A DNA stretch of 64,000 nt from Corallium rubrum (GCA_964035015.1 OZ036008.1:10345692-10409691), one strand, 5' to 3'; positions 12,190 through 22,639 are shown, numbered from the stretch's first letter. Program-made: numbers and translations. The notes: generated by a model from the letters alone, not told the origin.

Positions 12190-12634
12190 TTTTGAGGCCA
12201 CGAGGGCGAAGCCGAAATGAATAAACACATATCCCCGAGGGGGCGAGGTTGACAGGATTTCATAAGATAACGAGTGGTGCGGGGGATATTAAACGGGAAG
12301 ATTAGAGGAGAATATTATAGCGAGGAATGGTAGAGGGGAATAGAGCCTTAGAGGGGAATATTAATCTATTGTTTTTCCAGGGGCTATTGAATATATTCCC
12401 CTAAAAGAACAAAGGAAACCGAGGCATGTGAAAAATAAATTTGGATATTTCTTTATATCTTGTAATAGAAAAGAATCTTTGTTTTCTATAACGAGAAATG
12501 TTTAACTTGATACTTAGAGTTTTATTTTTTCAGTATTAAGCCAATAGGATGCAGTTTGAATTATTCCTTTGCTCCACGCTTGCCGTTGATGTGAAGTGGT
12601 TTCAGCTACACGCACAACCATTTGATAAACAAAG
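12190..12634. other. No gene seen
   Basis: The left part contains a short G+C-richer stretch (CCGAGGGGGCGAGG) and GAGGGGAATATT repeats near 12300-12370. I see no exon, RNA gene or clear mobile-element end. Confidence 0.5.
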
Positions 12635-12636
12635 TC

Positions 12637-12690
<54 letters not shown>

Positions 12691-13370
12691 GTCTTTATTG
12701 CATAAGATAAAAATACATATCTTATGCATGTTACAGGTATATCATACATAGTAAGCATACAATGAAAACTAGTTACAATTGGACTATAGTACAAACATAT
12801 ATAATATATAGGTATACAAATATTTCAGATAGCTAGATTATAGTTAAACATTAGACGATTAATAAAACTATATTCTTGAATCTCTCGGAGTTTACTTTCG
12901 GGCGCAGACTAGATATATTTCGAAGGTTATAATTAGTATCCTTAACTTTAGGAAGCTGTTTATGTAGTGGATGTGTGTCTAGTCTCTTTACTTTATTAAA
13001 TATATTCTTATCTTGTTTTTCCAATAACATTCGAATCTTAATCGGCTGAGAAATGTATTTACGTTTAAAACAACGGTTTAAAAAACCCTGAATTGCAGTA
13101 ATTTCAGCCTCAGATGCACAATAAAGTGATAAGCCATAGGTTATGTTAGGTAACACAATACTGTGAAACAGGTGATTGATTTCAGATTGACTAAATCCCA
13201 TGTCTTCTCTATTAATTTTCTCTTTATCATCGGTCTTCAGCTTCTCATTCCTTGTCAAGGCTTTCTGTTTGGGTTCGTTCACTGCAGTGATATGCCATCA
13301 AAGTTGGGTAGAAAGATAGGGAATGCCCTATGCAGTTTATATAGAGATCAGTTTATATAATATCTCTTAA
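12635..13370 (-). mobile_element. LINE fragment with (ATT)n tail, minus strand
   Basis: The minus-strand frame at 13282-12851 encodes the post-catalytic region of a CR1/L2-like reverse transcriptase, with the block NHLFHSIVLPNITYGLSLYC followed by FLNRCFKRKY and a short end. The 3' UTR runs to 12691 and ends AATAAAGACC followed by a 55-bp (ATT)n tail at 12635-12690. Catalytic motifs are absent, so it is 5' truncated. Confidence 0.85.
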
Positions 13371-13399
13371 GGTGGGGTCAAAATACACTCTTTGTCACT

Positions 13400-13471
<72 letters not shown>

Positions 13472-15098
13472 GGTAGGTAGGTAGGTAGGTAGGTAGGTAG
13501 GTAGGTAGGTAGGTAGGTAGGTAGGTAGGTAGGTAGGTAGGTAGGTAGGTAGGTAGGTAGGTAGGTAGGTAGGTAGGTAGGTAGGTAGGTAGGTAGGTAG
13601 GTAGGTAGGTAGGTAGGTAGGTAGGTAGGTAGGTAGGTAAGTAGGTAGGTAAGTAGGTAGGTAAGTAGGTAGGTAAGTAGGTAGGTAAGTAGGTGGGTAA
13701 GTAGGTAGGTAAGTAGGTGGGTAAGTGGGTGGGTAAGTAGGTGGGTAAGTAGGTGGGTAAGTAGGTGGGTAAGTAGGTGGGTAAGTGGTGGGTAAGTAGG
13801 TGGGTAAGTAGATAGGTGGGTGGGTGGGTAGGTGTGGGTGGGTGGGTGGGTGGGTGGGTGGGTGGGTGGGTGGGTGGGTGGGTGGGTGGGTGGGTGGGTG
13901 GGTGGGTAAGTGGTGGGTAAGTGGGTGGGTAAGTGGGTGGGTAAGTGGTGGGTAAGTAGGTGGGTAAGTGGGTGGGTAAGTGGGTGGGTAAGTGGGTGGG
14001 TAAGTGGGTGGGTAAGTGGTGGGTAAGTGGTGGGTAAGTGGGTGGGTAAGTAGGTGGGTAAGTGGGTGGGTAAGTAGGTGGGTAAGTAGGTGGGTAAGTA
14101 GGTGGGTAAGTGGGTGGGTAAGTGGGTGGGTAAGTAGGTGGGTAAGTAGGTGGGTAAGTAGGTGGGTAAGTAGGTGGGTAAGTAGGTGGGTAAGTAGGTG
14201 GGTAAGTAGGTGGGTAAGTGGGTGGGTAAGTAGGTGGGTAAGTAGGTGGGTAAGTAGGTGGGTAAGTAGGTAGGTAAGTAGGTAGGTGGGTAAGTAGGTG
14301 GGTAAGTAGGTGTAAGTGGTGGGTGGGTAAGTAGGTGGGTAAGTAGGTGGGTAAGTGGGTGGGTGGGTAAGTAGGTGGGTAAGTAGGTGGGTAAGTAGGT
14401 GGGTAAGTAGGTGGGTAAGTGGGTGGGTAAGTAGGTGGGTAAGTGGGTGGGTAAGTAGGTGGGTAAGTAGGTGGGTAAGTAGGTGGGTAAGTAGGTGGGT
14501 AAGTAGGTGGGTAAGGTAGGTGGGTAAGTGGGTGGGTAAGTAGGTAGGGTAAGTAGGTGGGTAAGTAGGTGGGTAAGTAGGTAGGTAAGTAGGTGGGTAA
14601 GTGGTAGTAGGTGGGTAAGTAGGTGGGTAAGTAGGTAGGTAAGTAGGTAGGTAAGTAGGTAGGTAAGTAGGTAGGTAAGTAGGTAGGTAAGTAGGTAGGT
14701 AAGTAGGTAGGTAAGTAGGTAGGTAAGTAGGTAGGTAAGTAGGTAGGTAAGTAGGTAGGTAAGTAGGTAGGTAAGTAGGTAGGTAAGTAGGTAGGTAAGT
14801 AGGTAGGTAAGTAGGTAGGTAAGTAGGTAGGTAAGTAGGTAGGTAAGTAGGTAGGTAAGTAGGTAGGTAAGTAGGTAGGTAAGTAGGTAGGTAAGTAGGT
14901 AGGTAAGTAGGTAGGTAAGTAAGTAGGTAAGTAAGTAGGTAAGTAAGTAGGTAAGTAAGTAGGTAAGTAAGTAGGTAAGTAAGTAGGTAAGTAAGTAGGT
15001 AAGTAAGTAGGTAAGTAAGTAGGTAAGTAAGTAGGTAAGTAAGTAGGTAAGTAAGTAGGTAAGTAAGTAGGTAAGTAAGTAGGTAGGTAAGTAAGTAG

Positions 15099-15189
<91 letters not shown>
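13400..15189. repeat. 1.8-kb (GTAA/GTAG/GTGG)n tetranucleotide array
   Basis: Blocks of GTAA, then GTAG, then GTGG alternate with GTAA-GTGG compounds and resolve back to pure GTAA at the right end. The long open frames across it (Gly-Trp-Val-Ser repeats) follow from the repeat period. The right end joins a minus-strand LINE 3' end (15190-15262) whose natural tail is (TTAC)n. The array therefore probably grew from that tail. Confidence 0.95.
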
Positions 15190-15192
<3 letters not shown>

Positions 15193-15262
15193 TCTTTATT
15201 TAAAAGACGGTAAACACTAAATAGCTACAAAGCTAATAAACCTGTGGCCCTCGATATTAAAA
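15190..15262 (-). mobile_element. LINE 3' end feeding the tetranucleotide array
   Basis: Read on the minus strand this is a short 3' UTR end: GGCCACAGGTTTATTAGC, then TTTAAATAAAGATTTTAC, followed directly by (TTAC)n. Only the extreme 3' end remains. The boundary upstream (about 15262-15305) is uncertain. Confidence 0.65.
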
Positions 15263-15305
15263 CTATTGAACGATTAAAATATCAAAATATTAATACATGT
15301 TACAT

Positions 15306-16690
15306 AACGTGACGAATTAGCCACTCCAATATATAAAACAGTCCACTGCCTAGTGTTGGCTATTAATTTTCCTGCTCGATGAGGGGCATTTGGAAAAATT
15401 TCACTGAATGATCTGAAGCGAGCGAGAGGTTTCATCAGGTATTATGCTACGCACGCTCTGATTGGACGAGAGCCATTTTCACTCAGAGTACAGAGACACG
15501 TTTGACGTCATTTTCATTTTATATTGTACAACGCATGCTCTGTTTGGTTAAACTGATCTCACGTAATCACTGCATGGCGTATTTCTTTGATTACGCCATC
15601 ATTCGTCAGCTGAGTCTCGGTCACTTTGGTGGCTTCTCCTTGGTTTTCTACCTCGTAAAACGGTTAGTTATTTTATAAAACAAATAGAAAATCGCTTTTG
15701 TGACTCTGTACTGTGGTACAAACACGAATGACGCAATTTCAACCGGAAAAAATGTGTGACGGCTTCGCCTCGTGTTTCCACTAGGCATTTTTTCCGGTTG
15801 AAATCACGTCATTCGTGTTTGTATCACAGTTTATAAAATAAGGTGTCCTCTACGCACGCTCTGATTGGCTGGGCTCCGTGCATTTATAAGAGAACATAGA
15901 TCATGAATGACGTAAAATGGCGTAGAATGGCGTCAGCTTGCCGGAAAGCCCGCCAAATTCTAAAACTACCTCACTTTTAGCTTGATTTTTCTTCTTCTTA
16001 TTTTATAAAACAAATAAAACATATCGCTCCTGTGCATATGTACTCTTATAAAGGCACGTTTGACGTGATTTGAACACGAAAGAAGTGTAAAGGCACTCGG
16101 CTATCGCCTCGTGCCTCTACTCAACTTCTTTCGTGTTCAAATGACGTCAAACGTGCCTTTATAAGAGTACATATGCACGGAGCTTTATGTTTTATTTGTT
16201 AAACAGAGACACGCAAGCGATTTTCTATTTGTTAAATTAATACACCTCTTTTCATATGGTGTTCCTTTGTAATACCATGTTTACCGAAATTTCTGCCGAG
16301 GTTTCCCCAGTCATGGGTTTCCCCAGTCATGTTCAGCGTTTCAGATGCTTTGCATAATGAGGAAACGTTTAATTCTACTTCCCTTGACGACAAACAATTA
16401 CATAAAGTGACGAATTAGCCACTCCAATATAAAACATTCACCGCCTATATAGTGTTAGCTACTAAACGTCCTGCTCGATGAGGGGCATTTGGAAAAATTT
16501 CACTGAATGATCTGAAGCGAGCGAGAGGTTTCATCAGGTAATACACCTCTGCATGTGGTGTTCCTTTGTAATACTATGACTATGTTTACCAAAATTTCTG
16601 CCAAGGTTTCCCCAATCATGTTCAGCGTTTCAGATGCTTTACATAATGAGGAAACGTTTAATTCTACTTCCCTTGACGACAAACAAGGTC
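15306..16690. repeat. Tandem ~300-bp duplication, first copy split by an insertion
   Basis: The block from GACGAATTAGCCACTCC to CATCAGGTA occurs at 15310-15439 and again at 16400-16539. The continuation (TACACCTCT through CTTCCCTTGACGACAAACAA) occurs at 16230-16392 and 16540-16686. The first copy is therefore interrupted by about 790 bp (15440-16228) while the second is contiguous. No coding role is seen. The second copy ends about 200 bp before the lipase start. Confidence 0.85.
15440..16228. mobile_element. Composite foldback insertion
   Basis: Two palindromic cores are present. At about 15705-15835 the arms include CAAACACGAATGACG and CGTCATTCGTGTTTG. At about 16025-16190 the arms include ATATGTACTCTTATAAAGGC and its complement. 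CTACGCACGCTCTGATTGG occurs twice (15447 and 15852). The insertion interrupts the first copy of the tandem duplication. Confidence 0.75.
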
Positions 16691-16899
16691 GTCTTAGAAC
16701 TATAAATACTTGACCTTGTTTGAATGAAGAACAAAGAAAATTTCGGTAATATACGTATGGATTTATCAACCTACGGTAAACAGACATGAAATATATTAGC
16801 TTTTATCTGTTCGTGACTGCATTATTCGTGTTGGAATCACGCAGACCTTAGTACTGTTTATGCTCTGGCTGAACAACATCGTCTTTGCCACGAAACACT

Positions 16900-18048
16900 A
16901 TGTCTTCTCTTCGCTTCTTTCTGATTCTTTTCTGTCTTCTCCCGTTATCTGAATCCTTGTTCTTTCGTCGACGTCGCAGAAGACGGTTCAGATTCAGAAT
17001 AAAACTTCCGCAGCGTTGCGGGACTAAGTCAAGTTGCATCTCTTGTGCGAAGCACAAGGACTTGCTGGGTCCTTGCCGCTGGTGTCCGAGAGATAACAAG
17101 TGTCATACTCGTGGCGCTGTTTTAACAAATCCTTGCCCAAGCTCTGATATTGTTGTTAACAAAGGTGATTGTAGGAATATCGTTCGCGCAAAATATAACC
17201 GAAATTTGGCTTACACAATGGTCTACCTCTCTGCTTTGGCCTACGCTGACAACGTCGCTAACTACATAGCAAAAGCAACAAAGGTCAACACATTTCGTCT
17301 CGTTAAACAAGTCACGAAATCGTGTCCTGGGAATGCGAAGTGTTCTGGATTTACAGCTGTTTCTCACAGAGAGAAAGCCATTGCGATCGCATTCAGAGGT
17401 TCAGAACATCCCGAACAAATAATTCACCAAGCTGTTAAAATACTTATACAACCCAAAGTTTCATTTCAAGCTGGTGGTAAGGTTCAAGGCTACTTCAACA
17501 ATGCATTTCTAAAGATATGGAAGGAACTGAAGAGTGACGCGTACAATCAAATATCGAACTATCCAACCTACAAAGTTTGGGTGACTGGTCATTCTCTTGG
17601 TGGAGCGTTGGCATCTCTTGCAAGTACAGTTATCGCAAACGATGGCAAAACAACGAAGAACAACTTGATTCTATACACCTTTGGTCAACCGAGAGTCGGT
17701 AACCATGACTACGCCTTGGCGCACGACAAGTTGGTGCCAATAAGTTTCAGAATCACTCATTATCGTGATCCAATTGTCCATCTTCCAACCTGTAACAAGC
17801 CTTTTCCTGGAGGCCCTTGTATATCATATTTCGGCGGACCTTACCATCACGGTAAAGAAATCTATTACGGCAAAGAAATCATGACGAAATATTCGTCGTA
17901 CAAGAAGTGCAAAGGTAAACCGTTCAATGAAGATCCTAATTGCAGTAATAACGTGGCGGTACTAAAGTGTGTGTCAAACGTGAATAAGTGCTTGAATGAT
18001 CATGCAATGTATTTTGGAATAAGAGTGGGACTGTGGTGGAAAAACTGA
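16900..18048 (+). CDS. Secreted class-3 lipase with PSI-like domain (lipase A)
   Basis: An intronless frame of 382 aa. The first true ATG is 16900. Residues 1-18 look like a signal peptide, followed by an Arg-rich stretch (about seven Arg in a row). Residues about 39-90 form a cysteine-rich PSI/plexin-like module (CRWCPRDNKC). The rest is an alpha/beta-hydrolase of the lipase_3 family. The nucleophile elbow is GHSLGG with Ser232, the likely acid is Asp290 (YRDPIVHLP), and the likely base is in YHHGKE (His316/317). The family hydrolyses acyl-glycerol or phospholipid esters; secretion suggests a digestive or defence role, which is inference. The paralogue at 20530-21732 shares coding sequence, 3' flank and the sequence just before the ATG. 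All catalytic residues are present, so it looks functional. Confidence 0.92.
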   Translation: MSSLRFFLILFCLLPLSESLFFRRRRRRRFRFRIKLPQRCGTKSSCISCAKHKDLLGPCRWCPRDNKCHTRGAVLTNPCPSSDIVVNKGDCRNIVRAKYNRNLAYTMVYLSALAYADNVANYIAKATKVNTFRLVKQVTKSCPGNAKCSGFTAVSHREKAIAIAFRGSEHPEQIIHQAVKILIQPKVSFQAGGKVQGYFNNAFLKIWKELKSDAYNQISNYPTYKVWVTGHSLGGALASLASTVIANDGKTTKNNLILYTFGQPRVGNHDYALAHDKLVPISFRITHYRDPIVHLPTCNKPFPGGPCISYFGGPYHHGKEIYYGKEIMTKYSSYKKCKGKPFNEDPNCSNNVAVLKCVSNVNKCLNDHAMYFGIRVGLWWKN

Positions 18049-18233
18049 TCAACATTCGCTACCTTTCACCAACTTTTAAAAATTGTACTTCAGTTTAGTT
18101 CAGTTTATTGGCTGTCATTTTATAATTAGACATGTAGTCGAAACCAGAGACTGAAGTGAATTTCACTTTAGGGTATTATTTCTTTGCGTAAACGATTTAT
18201 TTTACAGTTGATTTCATATTTATACTTATATAC
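18049..18233 (+). other. 3' flank shared with lipase B
   Basis: From the stop to about 18172 (GCTACCTTTCACCAACTTTT, then GAAACCAGAGACTGAAGTG, ending CACTTTAGGG) this matches in inverted orientation the sequence 20400-20529 beside lipase B. It marks the inner edge of the inverted duplication. No clear AATAAA signal was found close to the stop. Confidence 0.75.
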
Positions 18234-18352
18234 GGAAATTGGGAACTACGTAAACAAAGTTGCCAAATTATCCAATCAAATTGCGAGCTGTGATTCAAAG
18301 TTCATTTTGATTGGATAATTGGCAACCTTGTTTACGTAGGTATCCAAGTTCC
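18234..18352. mobile_element. 119-bp foldback MITE
   Basis: Arms of about 45 bp: CTACGTAAACAAAGTTGCC at the left and GGCAACCTTGTTTACGTAG at the right, with ATCCAATCAAA and its complement further in. There is no coding content. It lies just outside the inverted lipase duplication. Confidence 0.75.
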
Positions 18353-19109
18353 GAAGGAACTTCGCACCGACGCAACGAAGCGTTCGCAACACCCGGCGGT
18401 AAAGTTATATGAATATACAACAATAAATCTATTCTATATATGGCAACTGTAGTGTCTGTGTTTGCTATAATGTTCAGTTTTCTTAATATGTAATAATTTG
18501 AGGTGCTTAGTAAATAAATATACATTAATAGTGAGTTTGTAGAGAAAAAAAAAGTAGTCTTTGTCGTGTTTATTTCAGTGAAATACGCGAACAGTCGTGT
18601 TTTGTCAAGTTCTAAAATTCTATTGCACGGCGTGAGACTTTTTTTGACTGCTGTGATCAGTGTTTTGAACAACTTCAAAAAACACGATCCATTATTGGTT
18701 GTTTTCGTTTTTTCATTTAATTGCTAATTAGAAACAATTTTATCTAAAATTCCATGTTCGTTAGTATTCTTTTTGTCGTCAATAAACAGTGGTTGCATCT
18801 AAAGATCTGAGCAATCATCCCAGTCATCACAAAAGTACAATAAAAAATATGAGTACTGTTTAGGTATAGTGTTTTATGTAATATTTAAAACACGAGCAGG
18901 AGTGTTTGGTATGATACGAGAAGTGTGTTGAAAAACCAGGGCGAAGTCGAGGTTATTTAACCAACTTCGAGGTGTTTTGCTATCAGATCAAATGCAACTT
19001 TCGACTGTTTGATAAAGCTTCTCCAATGAATCAGTATTTTAAGAAAAATTTATGGTGAAAGTTGGCTTAATTTGTGCAAATGTTTGATCACATATCCAAA
19101 TAGTTTCAA
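18353..19109. other. Non-coding; degenerate interspersed repeat
   Basis: No exon seen. The part 18945-19075 (TTTAACCAACTTCGA, GATAAAGC, CAGTATTTTAA) is a diverged relative of 36000-36125 in the septin 5' region, so it is a dispersed repeat of unknown type. Confidence 0.5.
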
Positions 19110-19262
19110 TAACGAAATACTGACGTTTCAAGTGGAGCCCTTCATCGGAGTAAAATGTAAAATTTAATAAGAGTGAAAACTTTCCTGATTAAGGACTCCG
19201 TTCGAAACGTCTGTATTTTGTTATCAAAACTATTCTCGGTAATTTACCATCTTGTCACTTTG
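19110..19262. mobile_element. Foldback family C fragment
   Basis: Inverted arms contain GAAATACTGACGTTTCAAG at the left and CGTTCGAAACGTCTGTATTT at the right. The right end (CGGTAATTTACCATCTTG, CACTTTGCT) is the same border sequence that bounds the 144-bp repeats at 49591-49925 in reverse. The lipase fragment begins where this border ends. Confidence 0.65.
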
Positions 19263-19535
19263 CTGGAATTCTTGTACGACTCATAAAAGTTGGTTAGGCG
19301 ACAATTGTCGATGGTGCATTCCTCGAGACCAGGCATGTCATGCGTTTGGTAGTACACAAACTCCTTGTTCGAGATCTGAGAATATCGTCAACCAAGCATA
19401 TTGCAGTGGTATCGTTTACACTGAGTATGACCGAAATTTAGCTTACAAAATGGTCTTCCTCTCTGCTTTGGCCTACGCTTACAACGTCACTAACTACATA
19501 GCAAAAGCAACAGACGTCGACCAGGGGCGGCGCAA
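19263..19535 (+). pseudogene. Third lipase paralogue, fragment only
   Basis: About 90 codons correspond to the PSI-like module and the start of the lipase domain: CRWC with one extra residue, then NLAYKMVFLSALAYAYNV, then NYIAKAT. It has no signal peptide, no GHSLGG box and no catalytic residues. It begins at the border of a foldback element and ends in a minus-strand LINE insertion. It is closest to lipase B in wording (DRNLAYKMVFLSALAYA). It is a dead duplicate of a host gene. Confidence 0.85.
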
Positions 19536-19800
19536 CCACTATATTTTATTTTATTTTATTTTATTTTATTTTATTTTATTTTATTTTATTTTATTTTATT
19601 TTATTTTATTTTATTTTATTTTATTTTATTTTATTTTATTTTATTTTATTTTATTTTATTTTATTTTATTAGCTTTGCCAGTTACACATTACAATTACAA
19701 GTACAAACTTAATTATACGGAACGAAAACATTTTGGCAGGGACACCGCAACAGCAAAAGCCAATTACTGCGGGCCCAACACACTTAAAACAAAATAGAAT
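19536..19800 (-). mobile_element. LINE 3' end with (AAAAT)n tail, minus strand
   Basis: On the minus strand, GGGCCCGCAGTAATTGGCTT leads into a GTTGCGGTG block and a long (AAAAT)n tail at about 19542-19670. The 3' UTR is closely like that of the plus-strand LINE at 58596-59118. No coding portion is clear. It interrupts the third lipase copy. Confidence 0.8.
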
Positions 19801-20399
19801 AGATAGATATTACATAAGTGTGGATGTCTCGCATTGTATACACCTTAAAACTGCACTAGCGGATGTCAAAACCCGAAAGCTAACTACGCATATTCATCCG
19901 AATATAACACCTACATTTCAGACGATATATACTTCATCGCACATAGCAGCATGCAGTCCGACTCCGAGACAACTGACGCAATAAAAAGATTGACCTTGTG
20001 CTCTGAGAAAATATCTGGGTTCTATATCCCAGATTCCCAGGACAGAATCGGAACTTTTAATGAATGTCTTACTATTATGCAAGATACATTTACTTATTAT
20101 CTACTGTATTTATATACAATATTATCAGTTTCGGTCGTGACACGCAGTTAAATAAAACGTGTTTGGTTCTTGTTCTTTGTTCGTCTTTTTCTTGCCAAAG
20201 AAATAAAATATTCTTTGAACAACTGTCATATTGTTAAATAAGTAAACTAACTTGCACCACTACACAATGTTGCACTTAAATTAATAGACAATAAGTGAGA
20301 AAACAAATATGACCGGTAACAAATCCTCCGTGACCGGCAAATTTCATTTCTTACCGGTCACATGACCGGCAGATTTCCAAAATTTATTTCGAGGCTTGC
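19801..20399. other. No gene seen
   Basis: AT-rich sequence that may include more of the LINE 3' region near 19801-19985. A cluster of ACCGGT/GACCGG motifs occurs at 20310-20375. No exon with both splice borders was found. Confidence 0.45.
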
Positions 20400-20529
20400 C
20401 CTAAAGTGAAATTCACTTCAGTCTCTGGTTTCGGCTATATATATGACAGTAATTATAAAATGACAGCTAATAAACTGAACTAAACTGAATTACAATTTTT
20501 AAAAGTTGGTGAAAGGTAGCGAACGATGA

Positions 20530-21732
20530 TCAGTTTTTCCACCAGCCGCCAACATTAATTCCAAAATACATTTCATGATCATCTGTGCACTTTTTGAAGT
20601 TTAATACACACTTTGTTATTACCACCAAGTTGTTGCTGCAACTAAGGTCTTCATTATAAGGTTTACCTTCGCACTTCTTGTACGACGAATATTTGGTCAT
20701 GGTTTCTTCGCCATAATAGATTTCTTTACCGTGATGGTAAGGTCCGCCGGTGAAGGACACACATACAGGTCCAGCCTTGTTACAGATTGGAAGGTGGACA
20801 ACTGGATCACGATAATGAGTAACTCTGAAACTTATTGGCACCAACTTGTCGTGCTTCAAGGCGTAGTCATAGTTGCCAACTCTCGGTTGACCAAAGGTGT
20901 ATAGAAACAAGTTGTTCTTTGTTGTTTTGCCATCGTTTGCGATAACTGTACTTGCAAGAGATGCCATCGCTCCACCAAGAGAATGACCAGTCACCCAAAC
21001 TTTGTAGGTTGGATAGTTCGAGATTTGATTGTACGCGTCACTCTTCAGATCCTTCCATATCTTTAGAAATTCATCGTTGAAGTAGGCTTGAACCTTCCCG
21101 CCAGCTTGAAATGAAACTTTGGGGTGTGTGAGTGTTTTAAAAGCTTGGTTAGCCACTTGTCTGAGATGTTGTGAACCTCTGAATGCGATCACAATGGCTT
21201 TCTCTGTGTGAGAAACAGCAGTATATCCGGAACATTTCGCATTCCAAGGACACGATTTCGTGACTTGTTTAACGAGACGAAATGTGTTGACCTCTGTTGC
21301 TTTTGCTATGTAGTTAGCGACGTTGTCAGCGTAGGCCAAAGCAGAGAGGAAAACCATTTTGTAAGCCAAATTTCGGTCATAGATTGCGCGAACGATATTA
21401 CTACAGCCACCTGTGGTAACAACATTCTCAGCTCTTGAGCAAGGATTTGTAAAAACAGCGCCAGGAGCGTGACACTTGTTATCCCTAGGACACCAACGGC
21501 AGGATAAACCAAACAAGCCATTGCGACTCGCGCAAGAGATGCAACTTGTCTTAGTCGAGCAACCCTGGATTTTTACTCTGATTCTGAACCGTGTTCTGAT
21601 AGGTGTTATGACCCACGTTCTAGACGATGGTCTGCGGACCGACGTTGTACTTCTGCGTCCACGAAAGAACCAGCCTTGTGATAACGGCAGGAGAAGACAG
21701 AGGAGAATCAGAAAGAGGCGTAGAGAAGACAT
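20530..21732 (-). CDS. Secreted class-3 lipase with PSI-like domain (lipase B)
   Basis: An intronless minus-strand frame of 400 aa, starting at the ATG at 21732. It has a signal peptide (LILLCLLLPLSQG), then an Arg/Ser/Thr-rich linker longer than in lipase A, then the PSI-like cysteine module (CRWCPRDNKC again), then the lipase_3 domain. The nucleophile box GHSLGG carries Ser251. HYRDPVVHLP supplies the acid and GPYHHGKE the base. From the cysteine module onward it is nearly the same as lipase A, and both 3' flanks match in inverted orientation. Gene B is therefore one arm of an inverted duplication. The main change is the extended basic linker. Secreted lipid-ester hydrolysis is inferred from the family. 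Confidence 0.92.
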   Translation of the reverse strand: MSSLRLFLILLCLLLPLSQGWFFRGRRSTTSVRRPSSRTWVITPIRTRFRIRVKIQGCSTKTSCISCASRNGLFGLSCRWCPRDNKCHAPGAVFTNPCSRAENVVTTGGCSNIVRAIYDRNLAYKMVFLSALAYADNVANYIAKATEVNTFRLVKQVTKSCPWNAKCSGYTAVSHTEKAIVIAFRGSQHLRQVANQAFKTLTHPKVSFQAGGKVQAYFNDEFLKIWKDLKSDAYNQISNYPTYKVWVTGHSLGGAMASLASTVIANDGKTTKNNLFLYTFGQPRVGNYDYALKHDKLVPISFRVTHYRDPVVHLPICNKAGPVCVSFTGGPYHHGKEIYYGEETMTKYSSYKKCEGKPYNEDLSCSNNLVVITKCVLNFKKCTDDHEMYFGINVGGWWKN

Positions 21733-22273
21733 ACTGTTTCGTTGCAAGGATGTTCCCTTTACTACTTAAGACGCGGAAGGCAATTCTGAACATGGACTAT
21801 ATTTGTCGTCACTGTATCTATTTCAATGGTTTATCTTAATACAGGACAAACAAAATGTTGTCTTATGATTGGTTAGGCCTGCATCCAGTTGGCATTTCTT
21901 GATTTCCAACTGTTTGTGAGTTGTTCAATGGCGTATCACGTTAATTTTATTAATTAGAAAACAAAATCAAGAATGTTCTCCGAATAGGGAGAACATTCTT
22001 GATTTTGTTTTCAAATCATCTGGTGGTTTAGCCAGAGTCAACAGTACTAAGGTCTGCATGATTCCAACCGACGAAGAATGCAGTCACAAACTAGGGGTTA
22101 GGACTATAAAAGAGCTAATGTAATTCTGTATTGTTGAAGCGATAAAAGCATGTCTGTTTACTTAAGTTAAAAATAATATGCGCAAGACGATAATTATTGG
22201 AAACGTGTGACAAATATGGTTTTAAATTTTTCTGAGTGACAAATGGTTTTAAATTTTCTCGCCACTATAGTTA
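21733..22273. other. Lipase B upstream region with perfect hairpin
   Basis: Sequence near 22035-22085 (CAGTACTAAGGTCTGCATGA and GAATGCAGTCACAAA) is the inverted counterpart of 16822-16858 upstream of lipase A, so part of the promoter region is conserved. In B it is pushed away from the ATG by extra sequence containing a hairpin with about 24-bp arms at 21958-21981 and 21988-22012. Confidence 0.6.
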
Positions 22274-22636
22274 AGCCCCGGTCAAACGAGGAGAGTTGGC
22301 AAGCGAGAGTTTGTCTGAGAGTTTTCTCAACTCTCATGCCCCGGTCAAACGAGGATGAGAGTTGATAAGAGTGCATGAGAGTTGTAGGATTTACCGGGCA
22401 TTGGGCATTGTTTGCCTCTGGTTTTTCCAGAGTTTCAGAAATACATTCAGGATCGTTCTGTTCCTTCGCCATTTTTAATTCACTCAAATTCACTCTCATT
22501 AAAATTTGAACCCGCTCAAAGTTGATGAGAGTTGATAAGAGTGCATGAGAGTCGATGAGAGTTGGTGGTCAAACGCGACCGAGAGTTGCAACTCTCATCG
22601 ACTCTCATCAACTCTCATCCTCGTTTGACCGGGGCT
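22274..22636. mobile_element. 363-bp MITE, TTA target duplication
   Basis: Terminal inverted repeats AGCCCCGGTCAAACGAGG are intact at both ends, flanked by TTA at 22271-22273 and 22637-22639. The interior is built from GAGAGTTGATGAGAGT-type units, and an internal terminal-repeat-like copy lies at 22339. A 3-bp TWA duplication suggests PIF/Harbinger. No transposase. Confidence 0.85.
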
Positions 22637-22639
22637 TTA

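Noticed and set aside
14016-14273. Open frame of Gly-Trp-Val-Ser-Arg repeats
   Set aside because: It is translated tetranucleotide repeat; the same pattern appears in every stop-free frame of the array.
16885-16899. Lipase A start at 16885 (and the equivalent at 21747 for lipase B)
   Set aside because: Both are TTG codons; the paralogues share an ATG five codons on, with matching sequence before it.
22194-22499. 101-codon minus-strand open frame
   Set aside because: It lies largely inside the 22274-22636 MITE and shows no protein family features.
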